A stretch of 64,000 nucleotides of DNA from Leptolyngbya sp. 'hensonii' (GCF_001939115.1 NZ_MQTZ01000012.1:73783-137782); one strand, 5' to 3'; numbered from the stretch's first letter, positions 15,698 to 24,652 are shown. Numbers and translations: made by a program. The notes: a model not told the origin generated them from the letters alone.

Positions 15698-16753
15698 ATG
15701 CTTCAACTGAAGATTTTAGCGAATACATTGTTGAAACTGCGTCCAGTGCAATCAACGCAACTGGCGGACGCAGAAAAGCAGCCGATCGCAGCCAATGCTA
15801 TTTTGAATGTGCAGTCTTACAAAGTGGAGGGGGACCATCTGAAGGTTGCCTTCGCTGGGCAATCTTTTAAGGGGCGCAATACCTGGTACGTCTATGGCCA
15901 GCATGCCCAGCTCTTAAAAAGTGGCGTGGTCGTTCCTACGATCGGAAACTATCTGAAAATTCTAGTTAATACCTTCTTAAAGCTGAAGCCAGTGCAGTCT
16001 TTCCAGTTAAAGGATGAAGAAAAGCAACTGGTTCCAGCAGGGAGCATCTACACCGTGCAATCCTATGCTGTCCAACAGGACCATATCCAGGTCGCTTTGC
16101 TGGGTCAGTTTTTTAAGGGGCGCAACACCTGGTACGTTTACAAGGGCCATGCCGAAATCTTCAATCCCGATCAACCTAGGGGCAGCAAAACGCTGACCGA
16201 AGAGGACTATCGGCTGGCGGCAACCATGATCAATGTTTCTGTTGCCACTATCAAAGCAGTTGTTGAGGTTGAGACCTCTGGTGGGGGGTTTCTTCCAGAT
16301 GGACGTCCTAAGATCCTGTTTGAAGCCCACTATTTCAGCTATTACACGAATCATGTCTACGATGATTCTCACCCTAATATTAGTTCCTATAGCTGGAACC
16401 GCAGTCTGTATATTGGTGGTGCAGCGGAATACAATCGGCTGAATCAGGCGATCGCCCTCAATCGCACCGCTGCCCTGATGTCCGCCAGTTGGGGGCTGGG
16501 TCAGATCATGGGGGATAATTTCCGGGCTGCGGGCTATGCCAACGTGGAAGCCTTTGTCAAAGATATGTACGAATCAGCCGGGAAGCAACTCCAGGCGATG
16601 GTCAACTTTATTAGGGCGAATAGCCTGGATGATGAATTGAGACGCCAGGATTGGGCTGGGTTTGCCAATGGATACAATGGCCCTGCGTATCGGCAGAATC
16701 AGTACGATCTGAAATTGAAAGCAGCCTACGAGCGGTTTATTTCCAGAGGTTAA
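15698..16753 (+). CDS. N-acetylmuramidase-domain protein with duplicated N-terminal module
   Basis: A 351-aa protein. Residues ~4-75 and ~84-157 are two copies of a ~73-residue module sharing L-K-I-L-x-N-T, PVQS-x-Q-L, VQSY-x-V, DH and FKGRNTWYVY, probably SH3-like substrate- or wall-binding domains. Residues ~165-351 match the N-acetylmuramidase family (PF11860-type, found in endolysins and cyanobacterial wall hydrolases): the catalytic Glu is likely in AVVEVETSGGGF, followed by PKILFEAHYF, SASWGLGQIMG and the terminal WAGFANGYNGPAY. No signal peptide or holin is visible, so how it reaches the wall is unclear; a phage-derived origin is possible. ATG 15698 is chosen over GTG 15689. The stop overlaps the 3' end of bciB (convergent) by four bases. 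Confidence 0.8.
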   Translation: MLQLKILANTLLKLRPVQSTQLADAEKQPIAANAILNVQSYKVEGDHLKVAFAGQSFKGRNTWYVYGQHAQLLKSGVVVPTIGNYLKILVNTFLKLKPVQSFQLKDEEKQLVPAGSIYTVQSYAVQQDHIQVALLGQFFKGRNTWYVYKGHAEIFNPDQPRGSKTLTEEDYRLAATMINVSVATIKAVVEVETSGGGFLPDGRPKILFEAHYFSYYTNHVYDDSHPNISSYSWNRSLYIGGAAEYNRLNQAIALNRTAALMSASWGLGQIMGDNFRAAGYANVEAFVKDMYESAGKQLQAMVNFIRANSLDDELRRQDWAGFANGYNGPAYRQNQYDLKLKAAYERFISRG

Positions 16754-17958
16754 ACCTCAGGGAGTTTGTACTGGCTGACGATTCGCTTGGCGAATTCGGG
16801 TACATGGGCCTCCAGTTTCTCCGGATGGTTGCGCCGGGTGTACAGGTAATTACGGGTGAAGTGGGAATCGATCGAAAAGCGGGCGTACTCCAGGCCCTTG
16901 GGACCGATACGCTCGATCACAACCCCCATAAGTTTGGCTGCCCACATGGGTAAAGTCACCCCCTGATCGTAGGCCGGAATGCTTTGCTGCACGGCCTGTC
17001 GCCGATCGCCCTCGGACATCACAGGCTGGGTTTCAATTTGATCCAGCACCAGGTCCAGCATCTTCCGTCCCTGGGGATTCCGCACCACAATCCACTGCCA
17101 ACCAAAGGGAGCCCCCATATAGCCCACCACCAGGTCTGCCAGGGAATTCACATAGTCAAAGCAACTCATACAGGACGGGGCGAAGACATCCTTAAGCTGG
17201 TTCGTCTTCAGACCAAAGAAAGGGACCAGTTCTGTAGAGCCGTCTGAATGTTTGAAGTGAACCCGAAAATCCTGCATGAACTCGTAATGCACCACCGTGT
17301 CAGGGGAACGACTGGTGGTTTCCAGGAATTTCTGGAGACCGGCACGGGTGACATTATCCACGCAAGGAGTGCCTAGCACATACAGCTTTTCCAGGCCGAG
17401 GTCTTTCTCCACCGATCGCAGAGCCTGGATCTGGCATCCCACCCCAATCACCAGCAGACGCTTCAGACCAGACTGTTCGATCTGTTCCAGCACCGATAGA
17501 TTCGGGGAGAGGGTCGGCTTATTCACCCGTGCTGCCAGGATATCTTCGGGGGTGCGGGCAATGACTGGCTTGGGCTGAAATCGATCCGCCTCCGTGTTCT
17601 GGACACAGACCACCCCTTCCACCAGACCCCGATTCAGCATCTCGATCGCGATTGCGCTGACAATGCCCGTCCATTGGGCTCCCGGAATCGGGTCCTGTTT
17701 GCGGGCCGCCATCATCTCCTGATGCACCCCAAAATACCAATCGTCCGGACTGTCCAGATCCCGGCTACGCCCATGGGTCTGGGCTTCCAGCTCAGGAATT
17801 TGCTGATTCAGGAACGCACAGGCTTCTTTTACATAATGAACGTAGTAGGTATCGCAAAGGCCACATTCGCTGCATAATTCTTTTGCTGGACGGCGGCTGG
17901 ACGGCTTCAGCGCTCGGGCTTTTTTATGCTTGGGAAAATCGGGGGCTGCAGGTGTCAT
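16750..17958 (-). CDS. bciB: ferredoxin-dependent 3,8-divinyl (proto)chlorophyllide 8-vinyl reductase
   Basis: A 402-aa FrhB/F420-hydrogenase-beta-like flavoprotein with Fe-S clusters; the cyanobacterial branch (Synechocystis slr1923) reduces the 8-vinyl group in chlorophyll synthesis with ferredoxin as donor. Seen: the N-terminal cluster motif CSECGLC (followed by DTYYVHYVKEACAF), RLLVIGVGCQIQALR, LYVLGTPCVDN, APSCMSCFDYVNSLADLVVGYMG, all typical. The frame is open to 18096, but ATG 17958 (MTPAAPDFPKHKK) gives the usual length. It is divergent from rsmB with only 54 bases between starts, so their promoters must overlap. Confidence 0.92.
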   Translation of the reverse strand: MTPAAPDFPKHKKARALKPSSRRPAKELCSECGLCDTYYVHYVKEACAFLNQQIPELEAQTHGRSRDLDSPDDWYFGVHQEMMAARKQDPIPGAQWTGIVSAIAIEMLNRGLVEGVVCVQNTEADRFQPKPVIARTPEDILAARVNKPTLSPNLSVLEQIEQSGLKRLLVIGVGCQIQALRSVEKDLGLEKLYVLGTPCVDNVTRAGLQKFLETTSRSPDTVVHYEFMQDFRVHFKHSDGSTELVPFFGLKTNQLKDVFAPSCMSCFDYVNSLADLVVGYMGAPFGWQWIVVRNPQGRKMLDLVLDQIETQPVMSEGDRRQAVQQSIPAYDQGVTLPMWAAKLMGVVIERIGPKGLEYARFSIDSHFTRNYLYTRRNHPEKLEAHVPEFAKRIVSQYKLPEV

Positions 17959-18012
17959 CAAATGGTTTCTTGAAGTGGTAATCGCATCTCCCCATATTTT
18001 GAGGCAAATTGT

Positions 18013-19365
18013 GTGATTTTGAATCCCCGACAACTGGCTTTTATGACGCTTCGGGCCATCTATCGGGGCGGCTACGCCGATGTGGAACTGCATCAAACCT
18101 TGCAGCAGGCCACTCTATCTGAGGTCGATCGGCGGTTCCTGACCGAACTGGTCTATGGTACAGTGCGGCGGCAGCGGACTCTGGATGCCTGGATTGATTA
18201 CCTCGGCAAAAAACCGGCTGCCCAACAACCCCCAGATTTGCGGATGATTCTGCATCTGGGTCTCTATCAATTGCTCTATCTCAACCATATTCCGGCGGCG
18301 GCAGCGGTAGATACGACTGTAGATCTGGCCAGACAGAATAAATTGGCCGGATTAACTGGAGTCGTGAATGGGCTGCTGAGACAATCTATTCGCCAGATGG
18401 AGCGCTCAAAGGGCAACGTCGATCCACCGATCGCTGAAACAGCAGACCCCATTACCCGTCTGGGCCTTCGGCATAGCTATCCCGACTGGATTGTGCATGT
18501 CTGGCAGGAGCAATTGGGGTTGGACGAGGCCGAACAGCTCTGTGTCAGGCTGAATCAGTCCCCTGCGATCGATCTGCGGATTAATCCCCTGCGAGCATCC
18601 CTGGCTGAGGTGGAGGCGGCTCTGCAGGCTTTTGGAGTGGCCGTTGCAGCCATTCCGGGATTGCCCCAGGCTCTACGCCTGACCGGTCCCGTCGGTGCAA
18701 TTCAGCACCTGCCCGGTTTTGACCTGGGTGGGTGGATGGTGCAGGATGCCAGCGCCCAACTGGTGGGGCATCTCGTCGATCCCCAACCAGGGGAGACGGT
18801 CATTGATGCCTGTGCTGCTCCAGGGGGAAAAACGACCCATCTGGCGGAGTTGATGCAGGATCAGGGGACAATCTGGGCCTGCGATCGCAGTGCGGGGCGG
18901 CTACGCAAGGTACAGCAGAATGCCGATCGTCTGCACTTACAGAGCATCCAGATCTGTGCCGGGGATAGCCGAACCCTGAGCCAGTTTGAGGGGCAGGCCG
19001 ATCGGGTCTTGCTGGATGCTCCCTGCTCCGGTCTGGGTACCCTGCACCGTCATGCCGATGCCCGCTGGCGACAGACCCCAGCTTCGGTGGCGGAGCTGGG
19101 CGTTTTGCAGGAGGAATTGCTCCACCAGGCTATCCATTGGGTCAAACCGGGAGGCATTCTGGTGTACGCCACTTGCACTCTCCACCCCCTGGAAAACGAA
19201 CGGCTAATTCAGACCTTTCTCGATCAGCATCCAGATTGGGGCATCCAGCCTCCTGGCCCTGATTCGCCAGTCGCTGCCTTTGCCACCCCGGAAGGGTGGG
19301 TCAAGGTCTGGCCCCATCGCCATCAGATGGATGGATTTTTTATGGCGCGCCTGAAAAAGCAGTAA
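18013..19365 (+). CDS. rsmB: 16S rRNA (cytosine-967-C5)-methyltransferase
   Basis: A 450-aa RsmB (Sun/Fmu). An N-terminal NusB-like RNA-binding domain (residues ~1-150, NPRQLAFMTLRAIYRGGYADVELHQ...DRRFLTELVYGTVRRQRTLD) precedes the SAM-dependent Rossmann fold: CAAPGGKTTHLAEL for SAM binding, DAPCSGLGTLHRH (motif IV, Pro-Cys) and VYATCTLHPLENE (motif VI, catalytic Cys). It begins with GTG 18013; no better ATG lies upstream because bciB starts 54 bases away. It is followed by a palindromic repeat facing the pentapeptide gene. Confidence 0.95.
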   Translation: MILNPRQLAFMTLRAIYRGGYADVELHQTLQQATLSEVDRRFLTELVYGTVRRQRTLDAWIDYLGKKPAAQQPPDLRMILHLGLYQLLYLNHIPAAAAVDTTVDLARQNKLAGLTGVVNGLLRQSIRQMERSKGNVDPPIAETADPITRLGLRHSYPDWIVHVWQEQLGLDEAEQLCVRLNQSPAIDLRINPLRASLAEVEAALQAFGVAVAAIPGLPQALRLTGPVGAIQHLPGFDLGGWMVQDASAQLVGHLVDPQPGETVIDACAAPGGKTTHLAELMQDQGTIWACDRSAGRLRKVQQNADRLHLQSIQICAGDSRTLSQFEGQADRVLLDAPCSGLGTLHRHADARWRQTPASVAELGVLQEELLHQAIHWVKPGGILVYATCTLHPLENERLIQTFLDQHPDWGIQPPGPDSPVAAFATPEGWVKVWPHRHQMDGFFMARLKKQ

Positions 19366-19367
19366 CT

Positions 19368-19389
19368 AGAGGCGTTGCAGGCAACCTCT
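19368..19389. repeat. imperfect GTTGC-AG-GCAAC palindrome after rsmB
   Basis: Shares GGCGTTGCAGGCAAC with the repeat at 2085-2099 but its arms (AGAGGCGTTGC and GCAACCTCT) pair imperfectly, with two unpaired bases. It starts two bases after the rsmB stop and lies between convergent genes, the same placement as the copies at 2082 and 49555. Confidence 0.6.
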
Positions 19390-19438
19390 GTACGGGGGTG
19401 TCCCCTCTTGGGAGGGTGGGGCCAGCTTCTAATGGGTG

Positions 19439-21607
19439 TTATCTGAAGTAAATTAACAGGTTCAGACCAGGAATGGTGCGGGAGAGGGTCCAGAGAAGTA
19501 GGGAGATGTAGAGAATCCCCAGACTCCACTGATACCAGACCAAGGTGGCGATCAGTCCTGGGAGATGTTCATCCCGCACCCGCAGATCGTTAAAGCCCAA
19601 CTTCAGCAGGTTGTTCAAACTAAAGTCAAAGTAATTGAGCCAGTTCCAGCGCCGATCCCAGAGGATAGGGAGATAGCGCTCCCGAAACAGGGGAAATCGA
19701 GGAATCACAGGCAACCGACCAATCAGTAGGCGCAACTGGCGCAGACTCCCCTCTTCCACAAAGTAACTGACCGTCATCAAGTCGTGGTAACGTCCCCGCT
19801 GGTAAATCAACCCGATCAGGAGCAGGGGAATGGGGATGGCCACCACACTGAGACAGCCCACTGTCCACCAGGGACGATCGGCCGTGCGAAAGATCGCAGT
19901 CATGCCCAGTAGGGTGAGCAGGGCAAAACTGCTCAGCACCCAGAGGGTTTCATCCAACCGTGGGACGATCGGCTGGGGACGCAGCCGCCGGAATCGGTCC
20001 ACTAACCAAAGCATGACGCCAAAAAAGGCGATCGTGACGATCCCCACCCCCAGTACCAGCCAGGAGCTGGTGCCATAGAGGCTAAGCAGCAGTAGTAAAT
20101 TCAGGCCAATCCATTGCAGGCCGCTCAGAAGCTGTCCCGTCGGGGAGAGGGGTTCTCCTGGGACAACCCGATCACGGACCCGCACGTAGGTGGAGAGGTC
20201 AATCCCGTCCATAGCCAGTAAATCAGTCAGGGACCGGAAAGGCCGATCGATCCGGCGCTGGACGATCCCCTCTGCCTGGAGTGGCGTGAAGCCAGCCTGA
20301 AGTAACTGCCGGATGGAAGCCGCATTGATATTGGTTCCCACAATTTTTTGCCCCAGTTCCCGCAGCAGAATCCGCTCGGTGGTGTATTCCACCTGATTGG
20401 CATCCGTGATCTGCTCCAACTCCCGAAAGTTACGCACCAATTCCCGCAACAACGTTTCATTGCCCTGCAGGGTGGGCACTGAGATCAGCCGCCCGATTTG
20501 CCCTGGGGTTCCCAACAGGCGGGATTGGTTGGAGTCAAACTTGAGTCCCGGCACATTTAGGTAAGCCGATCGGGCAAAACCTGTATCACTGAAATCAGCC
20601 TGGCCCAGCAGGGCCGCTCCCCTTAAGTTGATCGGAGCATTGAACTGGGTTTCGCGAAACGTCATCGATCGGCCGATCGTGGCTTCCGTCAAGAACAGTG
20701 CCTGCTCAAATTTGCTCTTAGTGAATTGAACTTCCTCCTGCCAGTGGACCTGGGCAAAGTCCGCGTTGCCCTGCCAGCGGGTGCGGCTAAAATTCGCCAC
20801 TTGCTGAAACAGGGCCTGGTTAAATCCAGCGGTAGCCTGAAATTCGCTGCCGTAGAAACTGGCTCCCGCTTGAAATTGGGTCTGGTTAAAACGAGCTTTA
20901 GCGAAAAAAATGCTGTTGCGGAAGCGGACCTCCCGGCCAAAGGTGGCCCCAGCAAAACTGACCAACTGGCTGAAGCGAGTTTGAGACCAATCAGCCTCCT
21001 GGGTAAAGGTGGCTCCCTGAGCTTCGACCCGGTTCAAGAAAAAGGTATTGGCGAAGTTGACCGGACCACTCAATCGGGTCTGCAACAGCTTCAGTGGTCC
21101 CCGAAAAACACTCATCTGCAGAGAAGCAGGGGCAGGGGCACCCAGGTTAGGGGCAGTCAGGAGGGAGCGGGAGAGCTGGCTGAGCTGAGACAGGCGGCGG
21201 CGATCGCGCTGCAGTTGGGCCTGCTCTGTTGGAGTCAGCACCGGCAACTGGGCAGGCCCATAGAGGGGGGTGCGTAAGCCCAACTGGCTGCCGGTAAACT
21301 CCCCTAGAATCTGGGAGTAGCTCAGATCCAGGCCGATCGGGGGATTAGACCGCTGGAGCTGGTTCTGCAACAACCGATAAAACTCATCCCGAAAAGTACC
21401 GTTTTCCGGACGTAGGTCGATCGTGAACCGTTGCAGGTCAATCGTGCGAATGCCGTCACTCTGAACCGGCGATTTGATGCGGGTCTGCAATATTTCCAGG
21501 GTCAGGGGACTGAGGGCAGGTTGAGCGATCGTGGCCCAGGCCGGTTGGATGGGCAAACACAGCAGGATGATGGCGAGACAGAAACACAGAAATCGCAGGA
21601 TGAGCAT
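19439..21607 (-). CDS. pentapeptide-repeat / helix-hairpin-helix / multi-spanning membrane protein
   Basis: A 722-aa protein. A signal peptide (MLILRFLCFCLAIILLCLPIQPAWA) is followed by a non-repeat domain, then ~170-385 of degenerate pentapeptide repeats rich in F at the central position (ATF, ARF, NQTQF, ASF, ADF), which form a right-handed quadrilateral beta-helix. Residues ~455-500 (IRQLLQAGFTPLQAEGIVQRRIDRPFRSLTDLLAMDGI) look like a ComEA-type helix-hairpin-helix pair, followed by four or five membrane helices and a C-terminal aromatic domain. The beta-helix would be on the periplasmic side. Function is unknown. ATG 21607 is chosen over TTG 21622 because the signal sequence begins there. 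Confidence 0.75.
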   Translation of the reverse strand: MLILRFLCFCLAIILLCLPIQPAWATIAQPALSPLTLEILQTRIKSPVQSDGIRTIDLQRFTIDLRPENGTFRDEFYRLLQNQLQRSNPPIGLDLSYSQILGEFTGSQLGLRTPLYGPAQLPVLTPTEQAQLQRDRRRLSQLSQLSRSLLTAPNLGAPAPASLQMSVFRGPLKLLQTRLSGPVNFANTFFLNRVEAQGATFTQEADWSQTRFSQLVSFAGATFGREVRFRNSIFFAKARFNQTQFQAGASFYGSEFQATAGFNQALFQQVANFSRTRWQGNADFAQVHWQEEVQFTKSKFEQALFLTEATIGRSMTFRETQFNAPINLRGAALLGQADFSDTGFARSAYLNVPGLKFDSNQSRLLGTPGQIGRLISVPTLQGNETLLRELVRNFRELEQITDANQVEYTTERILLRELGQKIVGTNINAASIRQLLQAGFTPLQAEGIVQRRIDRPFRSLTDLLAMDGIDLSTYVRVRDRVVPGEPLSPTGQLLSGLQWIGLNLLLLLSLYGTSSWLVLGVGIVTIAFFGVMLWLVDRFRRLRPQPIVPRLDETLWVLSSFALLTLLGMTAIFRTADRPWWTVGCLSVVAIPIPLLLIGLIYQRGRYHDLMTVSYFVEEGSLRQLRLLIGRLPVIPRFPLFRERYLPILWDRRWNWLNYFDFSLNNLLKLGFNDLRVRDEHLPGLIATLVWYQWSLGILYISLLLWTLSRTIPGLNLLIYFR

Positions 21608-21751
21608 AGTTCCAGCGATCAAGGTGTGCGAGGGATGATCAAGTCTTGCAGGGCCAGGAAGATAATCATGCCGCTATCTTACAGCCGATTTTAGGGGCAG
21701 GGAAGTTGAAGACAAGGGGTTATCCAGCCGCGATCCCCAGAATTGTTTCCA

Positions 21752-22756
21752 TCAGGAACGATCGATCACCAGCACCAGTTTGCCGGTCATTGATCCAGCC
21801 TCTAAGGTCCGGTGGGCTGTGGCTGCTTCCTCCAGGGGAAAACGCTGGTGCACCTGAATTTTGAGCTGTCCCCGATCGATCAGTTGAGCGCACTGCTCCA
21901 AAATATGGGCCTGGTGCTGCTGGGCCACCGTTAATCCCTTCAACATGGGTGTTAACATCAGCTCAAAGCTGGTCCTCAAATTTCGCTGTCGGGCTGTTTT
22001 CCAGTCTGTCGCTGGATCTGCATCCAGGATCGTCACGACATCACCATAGATGCGGGTTGCCGGAAAACTTTGGGAGAGCGTGGCTCCTCCCACCGAATCA
22101 AAGACGAGATCAACCCCTTCCCCATTTGTCCAGTTCAGAACCGCCTGGGCAAAGTCTGTCTGCCTATACAGAATCACCTTATCCACACCAAACTGTTGCA
22201 CGAAATTGGCCTTTTCCTGGGAACCCACGGTGGTGCAGACCTGCGCCCCCTGTAACCGGGCCAACTGCAAGGCCACATGCCCTACCCCACCCGCTCCAGC
22301 GTGAATCAGAACCTTCTGTCCTGCCTGCAGGCGACCCCGATCGTGCAGGGCCTCCCAGGCCGTGATTAGCACCAGGGGAGCCGCTGCAGCCTCAGCAAAA
22401 CTGATCGATCGGGGCTTGGCCGCAGCAAAGTGCTCATCCACAGTTGTAAAGTCTGCATAATTTCCGGGATGATCCCCCAGGCCACCATTGCAAAAGTAGA
22501 CTTCATCGCCCACCTTAAACCGCTGTACCGCCGCACCTACAGCTTCTACCACCCCAGCTCCGTCACAACCCAGAATGGTGGGCAGACGCTCCGGATAAAA
22601 GGTGCCTCGGCGGCGGAGTTTGGTGTCGATCGGATTAATGCCAGCCGCTTTCAAGCGGATGAGTAGTTCGGTTGGACGTTGAATTGTGGGGTGTAAAATT
22701 TCCTGAGGCTGCAAGACATCGGGTTCACCGGCAGCCGTCATCAGTACTGCTCTCAT
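21752..22756 (-). CDS. zeta-crystallin-like NADPH:quinone oxidoreductase (MDR family)
   Basis: A 334-aa medium-chain dehydrogenase/reductase without the catalytic zinc ligands, typical of quinone oxidoreductases. Read: MRAVLMTAAGEPDVLQ at the start, AAGINPIDTKLRRRG, PTILGCDGAGVVEAVG, the cofactor-binding VLIHAGAGGVGHVALQLARLQGA, and FDSVGG. ATG 22756 has a clear AGAGGGAG ribosome-binding site five bases upstream; the frame is open to 22840 but without family similarity. It would reduce quinones or enones with NADPH in the cytosol. It lies upstream of the pentapeptide membrane gene on the same strand with a 140-base gap, and downstream of hup. Confidence 0.88.
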   Translation of the reverse strand: MRAVLMTAAGEPDVLQPQEILHPTIQRPTELLIRLKAAGINPIDTKLRRRGTFYPERLPTILGCDGAGVVEAVGAAVQRFKVGDEVYFCNGGLGDHPGNYADFTTVDEHFAAAKPRSISFAEAAAAPLVLITAWEALHDRGRLQAGQKVLIHAGAGGVGHVALQLARLQGAQVCTTVGSQEKANFVQQFGVDKVILYRQTDFAQAVLNWTNGEGVDLVFDSVGGATLSQSFPATRIYGDVVTILDADPATDWKTARQRNLRTSFELMLTPMLKGLTVAQQHQAHILEQCAQLIDRGQLKIQVHQRFPLEEAATAHRTLEAGSMTGKLVLVIDRS

Positions 22757-22849
22757 CGCTCCCTCTGGTTTCCTAAAGCCAAGATACAAACAAAAAGACC
22801 CTGACAAGCAGGGACTGAAGGTGTGAGATAAGTCAATCACTGTCCTGGG

Positions 22850-23125
22850 TCAGGTCGTGACTTTATCCTTAAATGCTTTACCCGCAGAGAAAGCAGGAAC
22901 TTTGGTTGCCGGAATATGCAGAGCCTTACCCGTTCTGGGGTTACGACCTTCGCGGGCCTGACGCTCACGCACCTCAAACGTGCCAAAACCAACCAGAGTC
23001 ACCTTGTCACCTGAGGAAACAGTATCAACGATGACCTCCAGCATGGCAGTCAGGATGGCATCTGCTTCCTTCTTGGTCACACTGGCCTTAGCCGCGATCG
23101 CATCAACCAACTCACCTTTATTCAT
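22850..23125 (-). CDS. hup: HU-family nucleoid DNA-binding protein
   Basis: A 91-aa HU protein, an architectural DNA-bending dimer. The family signature is complete: MNKGELVDAIAAKASVTKKEADAIL, VTLVGFGTFEVRERQAREGRNPRTG (beta-arm base with the conserved Arg-Asn-Pro), and IPATKVPAFSAGKAFKDKV. ATG 23125 matches the family start; a Met four codons upstream is in frame but less likely. An AT-rich stretch at 23140-23220 upstream probably holds its promoter. Confidence 0.96.
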   Translation of the reverse strand: MNKGELVDAIAAKASVTKKEADAILTAMLEVIVDTVSSGDKVTLVGFGTFEVRERQAREGRNPRTGKALHIPATKVPAFSAGKAFKDKVTT

Positions 23126-23222
23126 CAGTAACCTCAAAAATGCTACAAGCCAGATTCTACAAGTATTTTCGGAATTTGGCCTAGTTTTAGCAGATTTTAA
23201 GGATATTTAGAGCAAGTTTTGA

Positions 23223-23456
23223 TCAAATGTAGATGACGACCTTGCTATCAATGCGACCAATATGGAGATTGCGACCATCCACATTGACGATTCCTTCGCA
23301 GGGTTCCATATCAAACTGAGTCTCGCCACGCTCATTGGTCCAGTTAACCTTACTTCCCCGCAAACCCAAAGTTTGCGGTCCGCTCCGGGCAATAAAGACC
23401 TTATGGTTCTTTTCCGGGAGACCCGTCTCCTTCCGAATTACCTTTACAGTGATCAT
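23223..23456 (-). CDS. conserved-looking hypothetical protein, 77 aa
   Basis: A small beta-rich protein starting at ATG 23456 (MITVKVIRKETGLPEKNHKV). It reads like a compact beta-sandwich: short strands with Gly/Asn turns (FIARSGPQTLGLRGSKVNWT, NERGETQFDMEPCEGIVNVDGRNLHIGRI). There is no signal or membrane helix. I believe similar proteins occur in other cyanobacteria but know no function. It is divergent from the pentapeptide gene at 23634, with an AT-rich spacer. Confidence 0.65.
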   Translation of the reverse strand: MITVKVIRKETGLPEKNHKVFIARSGPQTLGLRGSKVNWTNERGETQFDMEPCEGIVNVDGRNLHIGRIDSKVVIYI

Positions 23457-23633
23457 GGTCAATGATTGCTGCGTAAGATATGAGGCAACGATAATTTTAC
23501 CTCAAACCTTCCAAATTGAGAGTGTTAAAAACACCCAAACCTATGGGATCGATTTCACAAATTTGTAGCCTAGTTAAGCTCTCAGCGTAGACTAGTTTGG
23601 GATAATGCAAGACGAGATGTTCTGAGAACAAAG

Positions 23634-24200
23634 ATGAGAGCCTTCCCATTAACCATGGTTTCTTTATTGCTGCTTCTGCCCTCTGGGTCCACCTTGGCGG
23701 CAAATCCTGAAGATGTCCAGAAATTGCTGACGATCGGTGAGTGTAATGGCTGCGATCTGTCGGAAGCCAATCTATACAACTTCATTCTGGAAGGGGCCAG
23801 ACTCAGTGGAGCCAATCTGGCTGCTGCCGCCCTGCAAGGCTCTAATCTAAACCTGGCTCGACTGGACAAAGCTAATCTGCAAAAGGCAAACCTGGCTATG
23901 GTGAAGCTCCAGGGGGCCAATCTGCGCGAAGCGGATCTATCAGGGGCCAATTTATTTACGACCGATCTGACTAATGCCGATCTGACAGGCGCTAACTTGA
24001 AAGAGGCTGACTTAGAGCGGGCTAATCTGGAAGGTGCTAACCTCACTAATGCAGATTTGCGGGGCGCTAATCTTTCTAAGGTAAAGTTAACAGGGGCTAG
24101 GCTGACTGGGGCCAAGCTAACGGGTACGATCATGCCAGATGGAAAGGGATACCAGCCTGGACCTTCGAACCCTATTGGCAATCCATCCCTATCGCGATGA
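23634..24200 (+). CDS. exported pentapeptide-repeat protein
   Basis: A 188-aa protein with a signal peptide (MRAFPLTMVSLLLLLPSGSTLAA) and about 25 tandem A(D/N)LxX units, forming a right-handed beta-helix in the periplasm or beyond. Between signal and repeats is NPEDVQKLLTIGECNGCDLSEANL, with a Cys-x-x-Cys-Asp-Leu motif. The gene at 48948 has the same plan (NPEHVRQLLETYRCPTECDLSNADL), so the two are paralogues. It is followed closely by a GTG-start hypothetical gene. Function is unknown; a link to a regulator or pump is not suggested by context. Confidence 0.87.
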   Translation: MRAFPLTMVSLLLLLPSGSTLAANPEDVQKLLTIGECNGCDLSEANLYNFILEGARLSGANLAAAALQGSNLNLARLDKANLQKANLAMVKLQGANLREADLSGANLFTTDLTNADLTGANLKEADLERANLEGANLTNADLRGANLSKVKLTGARLTGAKLTGTIMPDGKGYQPGPSNPIGNPSLSR

Positions 24201-24239
24201 CATCTGCTGCCCCATATCCAATCAAGGCAAGCCACTAAC

Positions 24240-24590
24240 GTGAATCAGGACTCTTACAATCAACCTGTCATGACGCCCCCTGGGGGAGCGATCGATCTAT
24301 TGGTGGAGCAGTTCAGGACAGAAGCCTATCAACATCAGGGAGACTGTTTGGCTCTACTGGCCCTGCTTCGTGCTCTGGAGAATTTGCATCGAGAAATCCG
24401 TGACACGCTATTTCAGGAATCTTTGCCGAGCGATCGCCAGTCTCTTTATACCCTACTGAGAAATATTGAAGCTGAGGGGGGATGGCCCTATGTTTATCGC
24501 CCGAAATTGCAGGTTTTTCTGGCTAATTTGCCAGTAGAAGAGGCGGGTCATCCAAGTGAAACTCCCGTTCCTGATACCCATTCACCATGA
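24240..24590 (+). CDS. hypothetical protein, 116 aa
   Basis: Starts at GTG 24240, 39 bases after the pentapeptide gene, and is likely co-transcribed with it. The central helical region (AIDLLVEQFRTEAYQHQGDCLALLALLRALENLHREIRD) and the segment PSDRQSLYTLLRNIEAEGGWPYVYRPKLQVFL look like a folded all-alpha protein; the tail is Pro-rich and disordered. There is no signal or membrane segment. Similar short proteins seem familiar from filamentous cyanobacteria but no family name can be given. A strong hairpin follows at 24600. Confidence 0.65.
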   Translation: MNQDSYNQPVMTPPGGAIDLLVEQFRTEAYQHQGDCLALLALLRALENLHREIRDTLFQESLPSDRQSLYTLLRNIEAEGGWPYVYRPKLQVFLANLPVEEAGHPSETPVPDTHSP

Positions 24591-24599
24591 GGCTATCTC

Positions 24600-24629
24600 G
24601 GATGAGGCGTTACTTGCAGCGCCTCATCC
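24600..24629. terminator. 10-bp stem-loop between convergent genes
   Basis: G plus GATGAGGCG (24600-24609) pairs perfectly with CGCCTCATC plus C (24620-24629) around a 10-base loop, followed by CTTT on the plus strand. It lies ten bases after the stop of the 24240 gene and 24 bases from the 3' end of the opposite ferritin-like gene, so it is a good candidate for a terminator serving both. Confidence 0.75.
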
Positions 24630-24652
24630 TTTCCGGGCTGGCAACCTTGGGC

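Noticed and set aside
20726..21277. 183-codon plus-strand open frame
   Set aside because: Antisense to pentapeptide repeats, whose codon periodicity keeps the other strand open.
23582..24235. 217-codon minus-strand frame with repetitive LAP/RLA pattern
   Set aside because: The repeat pattern is the antisense image of the A(D/N)LxX codons of the real pentapeptide gene; the same effect occurs at 49046-49354.
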